Of a DNA stretch of 64,000 nucleotides, positions 37,343 to 50,826 are shown piece by piece (position 1 is the stretch's first letter; every line of letters starts with the position of its first letter). The position numbers were made by a program, and so were the translations under genes. The notes beneath the pieces are model-generated. The model saw only the letters and a program-made list of their open reading frames with translations. It did not search any database and had not been told where the DNA came from. Source of the DNA: Rapana venosa (lineage: Eukaryota > Mollusca > Gastropoda > Neogastropoda > Muricidae). Location: assembly GCA_028751875.1 (NCBI GenBank), contig CM054144.1, forward strand, positions 17,396,044-17,460,043, read 5' to 3'.

Positions 37343-39898
37343 GGTGCGCATGCATACACATTAATGGGAAGAATCAGAAAAAGGAGATTCTTAAAGTACA
37401 AACGCATTCGCTGAAAAATCATCCCGAATTTCACACACAGAACTCCGTTTATGCACATCAAACCAAACCAATTCAACAAATACAATTATACGACACAGAG
37501 CAATACGACACGATTTCTGTTGGTCGTGATCATTCACATAGCTGACCAATTCATTAAATAAAATTAGGCCTAATATTAATTGTTTTTAAATCCGTTATTT
37601 GCACGGCCGGCCTCCCAGCAATGTGTGCTGGTTACAAACATAAAGGACAGCGAAATATGCCTACCAACCACCTCTCGACTCTACATATTCTCATCATTCC
37701 TTTCCAGTGCTACGCACAACACACGTGCTCCACCTACGACTTAACTATGTAAGCATACATATGTTACCTATTGATTTTAGAAATCAGGGTGTTCAAAGCA
37801 CACAGATATAAGTTGTGATTTTTTCCCTTTTTTAAATTTAATCTTACAGAAAGTTATGGAAAATGTTTACATGTGCCACACTATCTTTCCTTTACATGGG
37901 AAGTAACTCCAGGAAAAATAAAAATACACACTGGGAGAAATAAAGGGAGAAGTTCTCTACGTGTAAAGAAAATTGTGTAGAAATAAAGCTTTCTGAAATG
38001 TAGGTGGATTAAAAAAACAAAACTAAAAAAAAAACACCAAAAAAACGGAAAGCAAAGAAACCAACGGAGCACAAATCAAAACAAAGAGACAATCAAAAAC
38101 GAACTTTTTTGAAATTTTGAAAATCAAGAGACATAATTTGGTAGCATTCTCATTCGCACTCTAGTCACTCCTAAAAGAAGTAGCCTCCCCTTTAGTTAAA
38201 AATAAAAGTGCAAAGAAATAAAAACAAGAATCCCACCCTAACGAACCACCTTTAGAAATGAGTAAGATTATCTATCTATCTATATATCTATCTATATATA
38301 TATCTATATATATTGTATATTACAAATAAATGAAGGAAGAAACCAGAAGGAGACGGAATATCCCCTAAGCAGCCATCACAGCAGGGGAGTTAACAAGGTT
38401 AGATCTTACTGCAGGCTGCTGATGATCGTCTGTCTCCTCACAGGGTTTCCTTCCTAAAAGACAGGGTTTTGTTTCGTTTTTTGTTTGTTTGAATTCTAAA
38501 ACCAAAATGATAGAAAAGACTGTAGTATCTATGTATAGGCTATTGTTCTTCATTTACAAACCAGGTACATAATGATAAATAAGAAAAAGAATGAATTTAT
38601 GTTGCACATCAGCGATGGTTAAGATGGTGTTATAGATACTTTTTTTATGGTCGGTTGGTTAGTTAAAGCTTGCTTGTGGAGAGTTGCATTAGTTCTTTTT
38701 TTTCCTTTTCTCCAGATTGTCAACTACCTGTTCAAAAATTAGGTGACCTTAGAGGCAGACTGAGGTCTCAAAATCCTGTCTGAAAACACAGACCGAATGC
38801 TTTAACTGCGTGCACGTTTATGTGAATTTAATTTTGTTGTTCTTTTTTTTGCCTTTATGTCTTACTGATATTCTCATTACAAGTATTCCTATTGTGTTCC
38901 TGTCTAGACCAAAATTCCACAACTTGACAACAAAAAAGCCACCATAGTGGATGAAATAACCGCATGTACCGTCTTAATATAAATAATCGTCCACCTTTTC
39001 CCATGGTACCTTCTTGGGACAATGACGAAGGCACACCTCTGATACGTTCCCATGGCGTCCAGAACCAACACCGACTCCTGACCAACCAGAAGCTAATATC
39101 AAAGACAGCAGGTACAGACAGAGTCGTGGGAGGTCTTCCGAGACACTCTTCTAACAAATTTATTCTAGTATAGATAGCATTAATTCTGATGAAGCCAGAA
39201 AGGGATGGGCATGCCCGTCTCTATGAAGGTCCGAGTCGATCAGAAAGAAGAAGTATAAATAGGAAAAGAGAAGGTGAAGAGAAACAGAAGGTGGAGTGGG
39301 GAAAAAAGGCCGAACAGAAGCAGAAATAACAGCAGAGAGACAGCAGAGCCGTCAGTGTCAGGACCAATGTGTGTCGCAGTGGCGGAGAAGGAGGTGGGAA
39401 GCGACAGGGAAACCCCCAGTAGCTCCGCCTGCTAATGGACTCTCGGTAAACTCATTACTTTTCCCTGTCTTCAACTCATTACCATCCTTCACAGCCACTT
39501 AGCCACACCCGCAAACAACCTCTAATTACACCGCTGGAACATTCTTTTTCTTTTACTTAAAAAAGTTTTTAAGCCAATGCTGTGGCAACTTAGGTGATGT
39601 CATACGGGTAGGCAGTGGATGGAGAAATGTATCCTAACTATAGCGACATACCACCAAGAAAGGACAATGTCACCTGCCAAAATAAATGATCTGAGTATTT
39701 TTACTGAGAAAGTGTATTTGGAGCAAGCAACCCTTGCTTGCAAGAGAAATGCGTCAGTCCAGACAAGTTCTCAACTGCAGCAAAATACATTTCGTACGAT
39801 ACGATCACTCACTGTAATATTGAATAATTGTGGTAGGCATACCAATCTACACTTGGAAACTTGTCTGGGAGGTCAAAAGCTGAAATCCAACAAAAGTC

Positions 39899-39899
<1 letters not shown>

Positions 39900-39931
<32 letters not shown>
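39900..39931 (+). repeat. poly-C, 32 bases
   Basis: Uninterrupted C run followed by ctaccc units. Confidence 0.95.
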
Positions 39932-41630
39932 TACCCCTACCCTTTTCCTCCCCTGCTTCCCACCTGAACAGCCAGTCACGTCACGTGTAAATGCTAATTT
40001 TCAGACGTGCTGATGATATATTGCAAAACCATCCCTTTAAAACCGCAAATAACGTCACATTCAGGCAGGAAATAAAGCACTCCGGAAAATGGAGAGGCAC
40101 GTGGTCTTCTCAATGATAACAGCAACCACAAATCCTCACAAGAAATGAGAGACCTATTAAATAATGCGGTTAGGTTCACGCATGTAGAATATAGACACCC
40201 AACATCTGCAAAACATAGCAGTTTCGTTCATATATATGGAAAAAAGCAGCTGCGTTTATGAGCCTGCATCCCTGTAATAACAAAAGTAAATAAATAAAAA
40301 AGCGAGGTAACAACAGCAGCAGCAGCAACAATAGTAGACCTCTATGAAAACACCACCACACCGCCCGTCTACTGAAGGCCTTATTCCTTTCCAAATTCAC
40401 CAGTTTCTAAGTGTCCTGGTACCATTCGCCCGGAATGATGCACTCCACAGAGGACAATACAAACTGTGGGAGAACATAATTTCTCCCAATGTATGCGCAT
40501 TTCTTTTCTTTTTTCCCCTTCCAGCCGCTGTCCACGTGATTTAATTTACATGTAGCGCACAGATAAAAGGGGAAGACGACACTGATAGGGGGAGAAAGGA
40601 CCTGAAACTCCACTCTCACAGTGGCAGATTTTATGCTGGATTGGAAATAAAACCTCGCTGCATGGAAGGCCGTCCCCTCTGTCTCGGTGTCAGTAAGTAC
40701 TCGCTCTCCCTCTCTCTGAAGAAGGGGATGAAGGCAGGGAAAGACCGGGCAATTTAACCCCAAAAAAATTATTATTTTTTTTGGGGGGGAGTCCTTGCAT
40801 CGGAGATACAAGAGAGGTAGAGTGTTTAGTTATGATGCGTGACTTGCAAAGCGTTGCGATATGCCCATCACAGCCAATATCCATCCTTAATCACTGTCGC
40901 CAATAAAATCCCCACGATAGAAAGAACTAGGGCAGCAGGATGTAGGGGCACAACGAAAACAAAAGCCCTAGCTTTAATTAATATTGCAGCTTCAATGCTC
41001 AAGTGACATTTTGTCTTTTTATCTTTACTTTTTAAGAGAAATAAAGAAAAGAAGGGAAACAACACGCAATGTATCATCATTTTCATCGTCTTGATCACGA
41101 CCATTCTTCTTCATAACCCCGTTGCGCAGAAGAAAAAAAAGTACAAAAGCAGGCATACTTCGAAGAAACATTCCGTTCGGGGATAGATCTTCTATGGAAT
41201 AATGCAATCTCTCTCTCTCTCTCTCTCTCCCCCCCCCCCCCTCCCCCACCAGAAAAAAATCCCTTACTCGTAAAACCCCCAACTAAACCTTAGCACATAT
41301 TAAAAACAAACAAACAAATAAATTAAACAATAAACACAAACACGTACATCTTCGTCCAATATGGGTTAAACAAAATGAATGGGTTTGATACTTGCTGCTG
41401 AACTATGCACCAGCTTGAAAGATGGCTAAAATTGCATTACAAAGTATGCTTCAATTTGGTCGTGAACAGAACAGAACACTATAAACAAAGAAAATAATTA
41501 TGATGGCAACTGTGGTCCATTATTCTATTTTATTTCGCTATTAAACAACTGCACTTTTTCATTGGATAGACCTGGGTGCATATGGCACTTGTACTTCGTT
41601 GCACAGTGCGTGAGACATCCGACATATTGC

Positions 41631-41652
41631 AGAGAGAGAGAGAGAGAGAGAG

Positions 41653-41714
<62 letters not shown>
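41631..41714 (+). repeat. (GA)n microsatellite
   Basis: GA run with two slips. Confidence 0.97.
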
Positions 41715-41717
<3 letters not shown>

Positions 41718-43329
41718 ATTACCAAGTTTAATAAATTAGTAGGTTATTTGGTCGACCACAGAGGCCATAAACAAATGCTGTCCCCTGCGAACACACTCCA
41801 TAGATAACTAATTTTGAAACCTCAGAACAGGAACGCGAGGATATTCTTTTATGTCTTCATGACATCAACGCTGGCGGAGTAACAATATGGTCTTTCATTC
41901 ACTTATATATGTATTTGTTCATTTGTTTACTGGAGACGGGGGATAGGGGGTGAGACAAATAGTTCTCTGGATATCAGAGCAAACAACTACAAACAACCAC
42001 CCCCCCCCCCCAACAAAAAAAAAAAAAAAAAAATCACGCTTCATTCCCGTTGCATTTTTTAAAAAACGTTAACCACGTCTGGATGTTCCAGATATGTTTT
42101 CACACACACACACTCAAATGCCTGACAGTCCATACTGAAATTTGGCTGGAACCTGTTTCGCAAACAAACTAGATAATGCTTGACATGACGGGGTGGGAGG
42201 GGGGGGGGGGGTGTGTTACGTTTACTTTCAAGTCAAGGAGAACAAAGAAATCTGCAATTTTTCCTCTTTCTTTTACAATGTCTGCCACCAACCCGTTTCC
42301 CGCTCTTTTCAATAACCGTGCCACACACAACCGCCCTCCCCAACCAACAAAAACAAAACAAAAAACAATGAAAACCAAACAACAAAAAAACTGTGCCACA
42401 CGAATGCCAGCTCTGGGTACTACTGCTTACACTTGGGTTCCTTTCATAATCCACAATCCGCCCACACTTCACCCTTCCTTCTCCTCCCTTCATTACATTT
42501 TAAGCCCATCCTTGTTGGTCAAGGCCAGTTCTCAATATAGCACAGTGGTGGTCACTGATGCTATCTGGAGGCTGGCATGGGGCAGAGATGGCATCGGTAA
42601 GGCCAGGGACAGGGTGACCTAAGCCCAATCCAAACAGCCCTGACCACATAGGATCAGCTTTGCCAGCGTCCGTGAAGCTGACCACCATGTGTCAAGATCG
42701 TATCAGGCAGTGGGGAAACTTTTCAATCTGATTGTGTGAGGGCAGTGCCCGAATACCTCTAGTAGACAAGCCCTCAACTCTTGGGTGGCATACTACAGTG
42801 CTTTTGTCTGTGACAATCCTGACTTTTCTTAACCCCGCTTTTTCCGGTATCTCTCACCTTTCTCAGTTCCCACAGCCCGGATACCGAAGGCAGAGTTTCG
42901 GAGTTTTGGTTTTCTGAGGACTTTGGTTCACTCTTGAAGCTGGATAACATGTCCGACTTCTTTTCAGAGTTGGGAAGCTCGGATTTATTTTTGGCGTCTC
43001 TTTCTTCTTACCGACTGTTTTCTTATACGGATGTCTCTTCGAAGTAAATATCCCCCCCCCCCCCCCTCCAAACTTTCTCCTCCTGTACATGAATATGTTC
43101 CCGTGCTAGCATTGTTATATTTTTCCTTTTAATGTCTTGTCAATAAAACAACTCCAAACAGTATCAGTACTTTTGATTTGTTACTATATATCTCTATTTT
43201 ATCTTATTAACAGTGATAAATGAATAAATATGAAAAAAGATAAATTATTCCGTTACTTGCAAAAGATATTGGTGAAAATGACAAGGGATGATGCAGAGAT
43301 ATGTAGCGGGATCAGAATCAATCAAAGCG

Positions 43330-43500
43330 AGATGGTGCGACAGGAGTACAGCGACAGACGTCAGCCTCACGTCATGAGGCCATAAATCGCCGGCCTGGCC
43401 GACTGACGATACATCAGGCTGAGCGGCCAGTCGATGAAGTGGCCTATCAGCAGGGGAAGACAACTCAATTAATTAAAGGCTCATGGCCGATCATAGGATC
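43330..43500. promoter_or_regulatory. candidate regulatory island with CRE-like and TAATTA sites
   Basis: Two acgtca words lie near 43358 and 43369, cataaatcgccgg is at 43380 and caattaattaaagg at 43466-43479. The sequence is unique and non-coding. Confidence 0.3.
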
Positions 43501-43624
43501 ACCACTACTAGGCTATACCAACCACCCCCAGGCCTCTGCAGTGGTCTGACACTTCGGCTACTTTCCACGCCCCTTCCCTCCCCCCAAACAATACATCACA
43601 GCACACGTCACTTGCCATGTCCCA

Positions 43625-43850
43625 TCTTCTAACGTCTGATGACGTAAGTGCACGTGGGCGCCCGCCCTAAAGTGGAGCGAGCCCTGGGGCGAGTGCTTAC
43701 CGTGAGCAGAGAATGGACCTGAGATTAATTGGGATAAAAGGTCGTCTGCCAGGCTGATTTTTCACTGTCTGTCTCTGTGAGGGCGATCGTTAGTTATTGT
43801 ATATCCCATTACCACGGCCACAAGGAGGGGGAATAAACGCTACTTGAAGT
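43625..43850. promoter_or_regulatory. candidate regulatory island with CRE/E-box and TTAATT sites
   Basis: tgacgtaag is at 43639, gcacgtggg at 43650, gattaattgggataaaa near 43723 and cccattaccacgg near 43805. The sequence is unique and moderately GC-rich. Confidence 0.3.
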
Positions 43851-44984
43851 TTTGGAAAGTCGTCTGTACCTGAAAACAATGTTCAAGGTCTTGGTTCAAA
43901 ACAAGCTCCCCCCTCCCCCCTTTTTTTTTTCTTTCTTTCTTTGTTTCCTTTGCCGAACTTTCAGACGAAAAGGCTTTTTGACAAGTCTGTGCAGGTTTGC
44001 AGTGCCGATTGTATTACCGCTACAGCTACAACTCTTTGCTGCTAAAGCACTACAACAAACCCACCTCCCCCCAAACCCCCAAAAACCCCCCAACTATTGC
44101 TGCTGCTACCACTATACTACCGCTGCTGCTGTGGATAAAATTCAATATGAAAAATAAAATAAAAATTTCAACGGATTTTATTTCAAGTACATAGCGGTTT
44201 TACGCATTCAGTTTTACAGTAAACAGCAAAATACCCACCCATCCCCCAAAAAACAAACAAACAACAACAAAAAATCCCCAACAACAACCAAAAAACAAAC
44301 AAAAAATAAAACCCAAACAAACAAAAAACAACAACAACAACAAAAACCCAAGAAAAACAACAACAGCAAAACAACAACAAACCAAACAACCCCCTGCCCC
44401 CACCAACCCCAAATAGTAGACAGCAATGTTAAAGTACCAAAGCACCGACAGTCACATCACCAAATAGAAGTTTAGTGAAAGGTTTCTCCTGAAGCGTTTA
44501 CTTGATGTGCACTACTCAGTCGCACACACAATCTGATCATGAGTCAACCTCTTTAGCATGGGAATAAATGGAAGAAGAGGAAGTAAAAGAGGAGGAGGAG
44601 GAGGAGGGTTGCGCCTGGGAATTTTTGTCTAGTAGTAGCCAAGATTTGGGCAAGCCTATGTAGGAAGGAGTTAAGGTATGGGGTGTGAGGTTGCAGCCCC
44701 CCTGCACAAACTGTCGCTGGGCCTAGGAGCCTTAAATCAATCTGCTGCCAGAAGCCTGCCTGCCTGCCCACGACCTGCCTGACGTTTGTGTCCACAGCCT
44801 TGACGACACCTCCCCCTTGACACACAGCTTGACAGGCTGATCTGGGCCTGCACCCCACTCAAGGCAAACCGTTCCTCCTCCTCTGCTTTCTGCTTTGCCT
44901 GCCACACTGGGCTGCTTCACACCTTTCACTGCTGCTTTTTATTTAACAGACTCATAAAAACAAAACAAAAATCAAACGAGAAAA

Positions 44985-45018
<34 letters not shown>

Positions 45019-46249
45019 AGAGGAGAGAGGGGGAGAGGGGGGGGGGGGGGAGATAGCTGCTGACATTTGGCTGGCCATATGTCACTTATTAGATAATAAT
45101 AATAATAAAACAGAAAATTAACAAATCGTGAGAGAGGTTTGGGTGGGTGGGGTGTCAAATGAAATATATTCTTGTTGGCTGGCTGATTTGGCAAGGTTTC
45201 TTTCCTATCCTCTCAGGAAGTATCACTTTTTAAAACTAACAAATTATGAGATGGCTCTTGGGGCAAACAGTGACAGGAGTGACTTTAATCGTGGCAACCA
45301 CTGACGTGGCTTAACACTGACAACGCCTTTCTCACAAGTCCTAACCACCATGCAGGAATGTAACACAACACTACTGCAATGGTCATCATCTAATGTGAAT
45401 GGACAGTCAACTTAACTGACGCCCAGTCACACAATCTGATGCGTTACTTCGCTAATCGGATAAGCAGTAATAATATCTTTCTGCAGGACATTCTTTTTTC
45501 TTTTCTTCTTTTTTTTCCAGGACATTGTGGAATTATTACATGTACACATATCGTCATAGGACGCGACTTCAGCATCCAACTGTGACATCAAATGATAGTC
45601 CTTGCAGGAGACGGACGCAAGGACGACAAAGGGGGAGAGGTCTGGAAGAGGCTTGGTGAGGAAGGGGCTTTAGGAGGAGGCAGCCATCCTGACCCGAGGT
45701 GACACGACAGGACCAAGAAAGACGGCCCCATAAATCTTTGGCCTTGTCGCATTGCCCGGGTTCAAATCACACCCGTTTCAACGTTTTCGTCGGGTGATAA
45801 ATTCTTGCTCGGGTGTCCCGGTAGAAACTTTGTCCCGCCTTTGTGGCTCATCAAAGTCTTCAAAGGAAGGTCGAGGGACCACCCTTGTTCACCTTTGCCC
45901 TGCACGTGGAATATAGAACAGGCTGCTGTCTTCCGCACACTGTGCTGCAGAAGCTTTAGCTAAACCTGTGGCAGTCCGCTTCGACGGAGACAGCTGCAGG
46001 CCTAAACGCTCTGGATTCTGGACTTTCTCACAATGACGTTTTCTTGGCATTCCTAGTCTTCTATTCTTCTGCACTTTTAAAACCGTACTCCGACAATTAG
46101 CTACTCAGCCTACTGTAGGCCAAAGCATCTCAAAGATCTCAGACTTTTTAAAAATTGGATCATCTATTTCTCGGTTAGTCTGCAAAGCATGGTATAGGCC
46201 GTCATTGAGACTTGTCACAAGTCCATTAGATAAACAAATGAAACCAGGG

Positions 46250-46251
46250 AG

Positions 46252-46337
<86 letters not shown>

Positions 46338-46355
46338 AGAGAGAGAGAGAGAGGG
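46250..46355 (+). repeat. (GA)n microsatellite, interrupted
   Basis: GA units with single-base slips and one GACA. Confidence 0.97.
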
Positions 46356-49070
46356 AGAAGTTACAGCATTGCCTAACAGTTGCGTCTTCTGGTCTGCCGC
46401 CATGCATACCTACCTACTTATCTATCTATCTAGGTAGCCAGCCACCTAGTTCCAACTCTGCATTTCCAGCTCCAATGTCTGGTCTATGACAGTTCAAGAA
46501 CATCTGTTGAAACAAAACAGTGCAAAATGCAGGATACAGCCTAACTGCTCTCACCAGAAACTGAATAATAATATATATATATTAACATGAATTGTACTTT
46601 CATCAGTTTGCTGCTGCTGTTGCAATGTTTCATTTATTTGCAAGTATGCTTATTTCTTCTACTTTAGTTAGCTTAGCTTGGCCAGGAAACACCAGTAAAC
46701 AGTGACACTATGAAGAGGAAAAGAGACAATGACAGACAGTTCTACACTGACAAGTCACAGACAGCCCGCCGCTCAGTGGGACTAGCTGAGCTCAGGACTT
46801 CAAATCCTTGCGGCTCATAAAGCACTGTTGGCCTTCCTCCCGCTGGTGAAATGGGATCTTTCACCCTGTCTTGTCTCTTTGTGAGGCCGTCAGATACCAT
46901 CACCGTCTCACCCGGACGAGGAGAACAGAAATCAGAAGACATACCTAGCACCTAGAACAGTCCGCAATGGGAGAAGGAGGTCAGATAGCACTGCAAAACG
47001 CACCATAACTTTTTATGGCCAGAAGATTAGTTGCTGCTGAAAGAGATGGGCATAGCGGCTTTGCCCTTGTTCACGCTTGGTTTACTTGCTGAAGTGAGCA
47101 CTCGCTGTACAACTGTACCCACTTCTCCACTCCGAACTGAACTGTTGGCACAGAGGTATACCACACAACAGGGGTTTTGCTCCAACGCTGATAAGGAACA
47201 ATTCGTTGCCTGCTGATGAATATCTAGTCCATTAATCTGTGAGTGGGTGTTGCTGCTTAGTCACGATGGAAATAACCACACCACATTATCTACCCAATGA
47301 CAGTTATTATGAACCACGGGCCAGGAAGAGAACAGGGACCTAGAGGGTGAGGACACACCAATTCATATCGTCAATAAAATAAAAAAAAATACTGCCCAGC
47401 CCTCACAAAAAGCAAGCCGTTCATCCGATATGTTTTAAGCTGAGCAATAAGAAAGAGACCTGGTAATATGAGGTCGGCAAATAAACCTCAGAATGTGGTC
47501 TATGGTCTGTCACCTACACCTTTCAGCCCCTGTCTCGCTAACTCACTCGCAATATTTTTACAGGGTGCCTTTACTCCGGGTTTGAGTGGAAACCTGACTT
47601 CAATGAGGCTCTTTTACTCACGTAGATAACATCAGTAGTATTTCATTCTCCTATGACGCGACAGTCAAGCTTTTTGGCGGACTGACAGGTGAACCATTAA
47701 ACCTCCTCTGCAAGACAATACCCAGAGGACTCGACACGTCTCTATTCATTCAGTTGATGCTGCCTTGCCAACTGTGATACAAAACTGCAGTGAAGTTTGT
47801 TTGTTCCAACAGGCATTGGAAAACCAGTTTTGTATCAAATACTCATGGATTGTACTCTGTTCTAGGTATGAACACAGCCTTCATGATCTTCAGTCCAAAA
47901 ACAGGATATATATATTTTTTACTACTTTTCCCTCCATCATTTCTGAAGATATCCCAAATGTGACATTAGTCCATAGACACTAACCCACATTCTCCAGTCT
48001 CGCCTTATTTCATTATAAAAAAAAAAAGCGAATAGCTGATCTCAATAACTCTCAAACTTACACGTCTAATGACTCGTACTTGGACATGACCTGTTTGTTT
48101 TTTTCACTTTTATTTTAAAAACGTCGATCAAAAAAGCATAACGTTTAACAAAATTATGTGTTAGCTTAATACGTTCCTTGATTGAACACTTGCCCTTAAG
48201 TAAAATCCCACTGGAAATAAGCACTGCTGTATTGATCCTCAATCTGTATTCTTGTTGATGGAAGGGAAGCCGATAAAAGTTACACACTACACCAAGTAAG
48301 AACCACCTATCATATTACATAGAAGCATTCCAGTAAGCGCGAATACCTGACACACAGGAAGGGGAGGGGGGATATTTGACCTGGAGAGAATGTCTTGCTG
48401 GATATGGTTGGTTTTGTGTTGTTTTTTTGCTTCCTTTATTTTATTTTGTATGCTTTTGTCGTCGTCGTTTTTGTTTTGTTCGCTTTTCTCCACCAAATCA
48501 CCGTTTGTAGTTTTACTCATGCTCACACATCATGTATACAAAGAGCCAGAGAGAAAAGGAAACGCTTTGCAACTCACTGCAGTGCTGAACGATTTGAACA
48601 AGCAAATCTCAACATAGAAGGGAAGACCGCCATCACTTGCTATCTGCCTCACCTCCCACTCTAACGCCCGCCCACCGCAGTGCAGTCTCCCTGTCCCTCA
48701 TTAGAGCAGACACTACACTCAGGTGAATCTTCAGCCCCCGCTATCACCCAGGGCAGCGGTGGACCGACAAGGGACACCACCACCGCCAAGGAAAGCAGGA
48801 GAGGCATTATCGTCAGGCTGATCTACGAGCGCCATCAATGTCCAGGGTTATCCACCGCGCCCATTAACACCCCACCGCCCCACACAAGGTCCGGCCAGCG
48901 ATTAGAGTGATGGCAGTGACTAGAAAGGGGGCCGGCAGTTGGGGAGTGCTGTGCTGGGGCCATGATGGAGCACAGGCCCGGATCACAATTCACGGAGGTC
49001 CTCATGACCATTGCCAGTCAGGCTGCCTGGGGCTAGCTAGGCTGACCATAAGCCATTCCTGACTGGGCTT

Positions 49071-49410
49071 AGTGTTCACAAACTGCTCCAATTACCCAGC
49101 CAGGCTATAGCCCACTGTTTGATTGACTGCCTACTCTGGTAAGTTAAACGATATCCATGAACTTTTCCTAGTATTATCATTATTGCTAAGTGTTCACAAA
49201 CTGCTCTTCTGGTAGGTAACCCTGCCAGCCCTGACCGATGATTGCCTCAGCTGGTAAGTTACACGGTTTATGCTAACTTACCCTAGTCTAATAATTATCA
49301 ACTCCTCACAAACTGCTATCATTGCTCAACTAGTCTCTGATTAATTGACCTCACCAAGCTGATAAGTTACACATAAAATTATACTTCTCCAATATTAAGG
49401 CCAGTAGTTT
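49071..49410 (+). repeat. decayed tandem array, about three units of 110-118 bp
   Basis: The word cacaaactgct recurs near 49077, 49195 and 49307. Later in each unit come gattgcct or gattaattgacc and ctggtaagtta or ctgataagtta. Confidence 0.7.
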
Positions 49411-49745
49411 ATCAACTAATATATTCATTACCTGAACAGTCCAAACTTACCGAGTCCAAAAGCAGATTAGTATATATTTCACTTTTCGTTCATCAACTTC
49501 TTCCAGCAGCAAATCAAGTAAGTCATGGTATGATGTGCAAATTGGAATCTTGTCCTTTAACTCATCCCATGTAAGTCTCTGAATGCCACACAGTTGCCTA
49601 AATTATAATCAAGACTGGACGTTTTTAGCAACAGGAAATAAAGCTCCAGCAATTACTCCATACAGACAAACAAATCCTTCAGGGTTTTTTTAAAAAAAAA
49701 AGCTTTGATTACAATCACAAAGAATTCTGACCAAAACCAAACCAA

Positions 49746-49769
49746 CCCCCCCCCCCCCCCCCCCCCCCC
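49746..49769 (+). repeat. poly-C, 24 bases
   Basis: Uninterrupted C run that opens a 130-bp A/C-only tract. Confidence 0.95.
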
Positions 49770-50414
49770 AGAAAAAAAAGAAAACCAACAACAACAAACC
49801 CCACAACAACAACAAAAAACCAACAACAAAAAACACCCAAAAAACCTCACCCAAAAAGCCCAAACACACACAACACAACCGCACGCACGAGCACACACAC
49901 CCACTTTAATTATTCACTGAAATAATATGGATGCTACGGCCATGAAAGCCATCAGGCATTATTCAAAGTGTGTGTGTGCGTGCGTGCAAGCGCGCGTGCG
50001 TGTGTGTATGCGCGCGCACGCGTGAGTTTATGTGTGTGTATCTGTGTGAGTTAAGCGAATATGCATGTTTACATTAAACGAATATACGAGATGCAAAGAG
50101 GCACTTTCTCCAAACGAAGGTAACATCAGAAACAGACCCTGCTACAAGCAGTGATGGAATGAAGAAGAAAAGCCAAGATGGGGCCAGGGAAGCTGGCAAG
50201 GGGCTGGCTAGGCATGAAGCAGGCAAGCAGGGAGGCAGGCTGGCTGGCTGGCTGACGGTAGGGGGGAAACCAGTCTGCCTGCACTGAGTAGTACAGCCCA
50301 TCTCTTCCAATGAGGCAGGCAGGCAAGTGCTTGCACAAATAGCACGTTTCAAGAGGGGCCCCAAAACAGACACAAGGAGCCACTTACCCTCAGCCCTTCT
50401 CTTTCCTGACAGCC

Positions 50415-50710
50415 TGCAGCCCTTGATGAATTGGACTGTACCGCCCTGAAGCACTACACTGGAGGTTCAAGACCATTCCTCACCAATAAATGTCGAGAAA
50501 TTGAGCTTTTAAGGGGCGAGATATATCCGCTCGTAATTTCAGACGACGGCCCCCCGAGACATGAAAATAAAATTGAGTCAAGCTGGCTGCACTGTAAAAC
50601 ACACCTTTTACGATCGCTTTTTTGGGACTGGCGGCCCCGATTGAGAGGCGGAAAGCCTTCGCTGCAACCTTCTTCGGCTGTTAGGCATTTCGCTGACTGT
50701 ACGTCACCAC
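50415..50710. promoter_or_regulatory. candidate conserved non-coding island
   Basis: About 300 bp of unique, repeat-free sequence next to a (CT)n tract. It contains caccaataaatg near 50482, ttttacgatcgc at 50606 and CpG-rich patches. A 96-codon frame crosses it (50431-50721), but its product resembles nothing I know. Confidence 0.25.
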
Positions 50711-50753
50711 ATGCTGTTTAAGCCTTCATCATCATTATCATCACCGCCAACAC

Positions 50754-50754
<1 letters not shown>

Positions 50755-50826
<72 letters not shown>
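50755..50826 (+). repeat. (CT)n microsatellite
   Basis: CT run with one slip, next to the unique island at 50.4-50.7 kb. Confidence 0.97.

Larger units (their letters stand above)
36001..48000. other. non-coding stretch, right centre
   Basis: No recognisable exon. The sequence is AT-richer between 37.2 and 39.2 kb, with long GA tracts at 41.6 and 46.3 kb. Unique islands with homeodomain- and CRE-like words occur at 36.56-36.8, 43.3-43.5 and 43.6-43.85 kb. I see nothing specific in 46.5-48.0 kb. Confidence 0.6.

Noticed and set aside
45745..45775. B-box-like gggttcaaatc suggesting another SINE
   Set aside because: No A box at the right distance and no match to the SINE bodies here.
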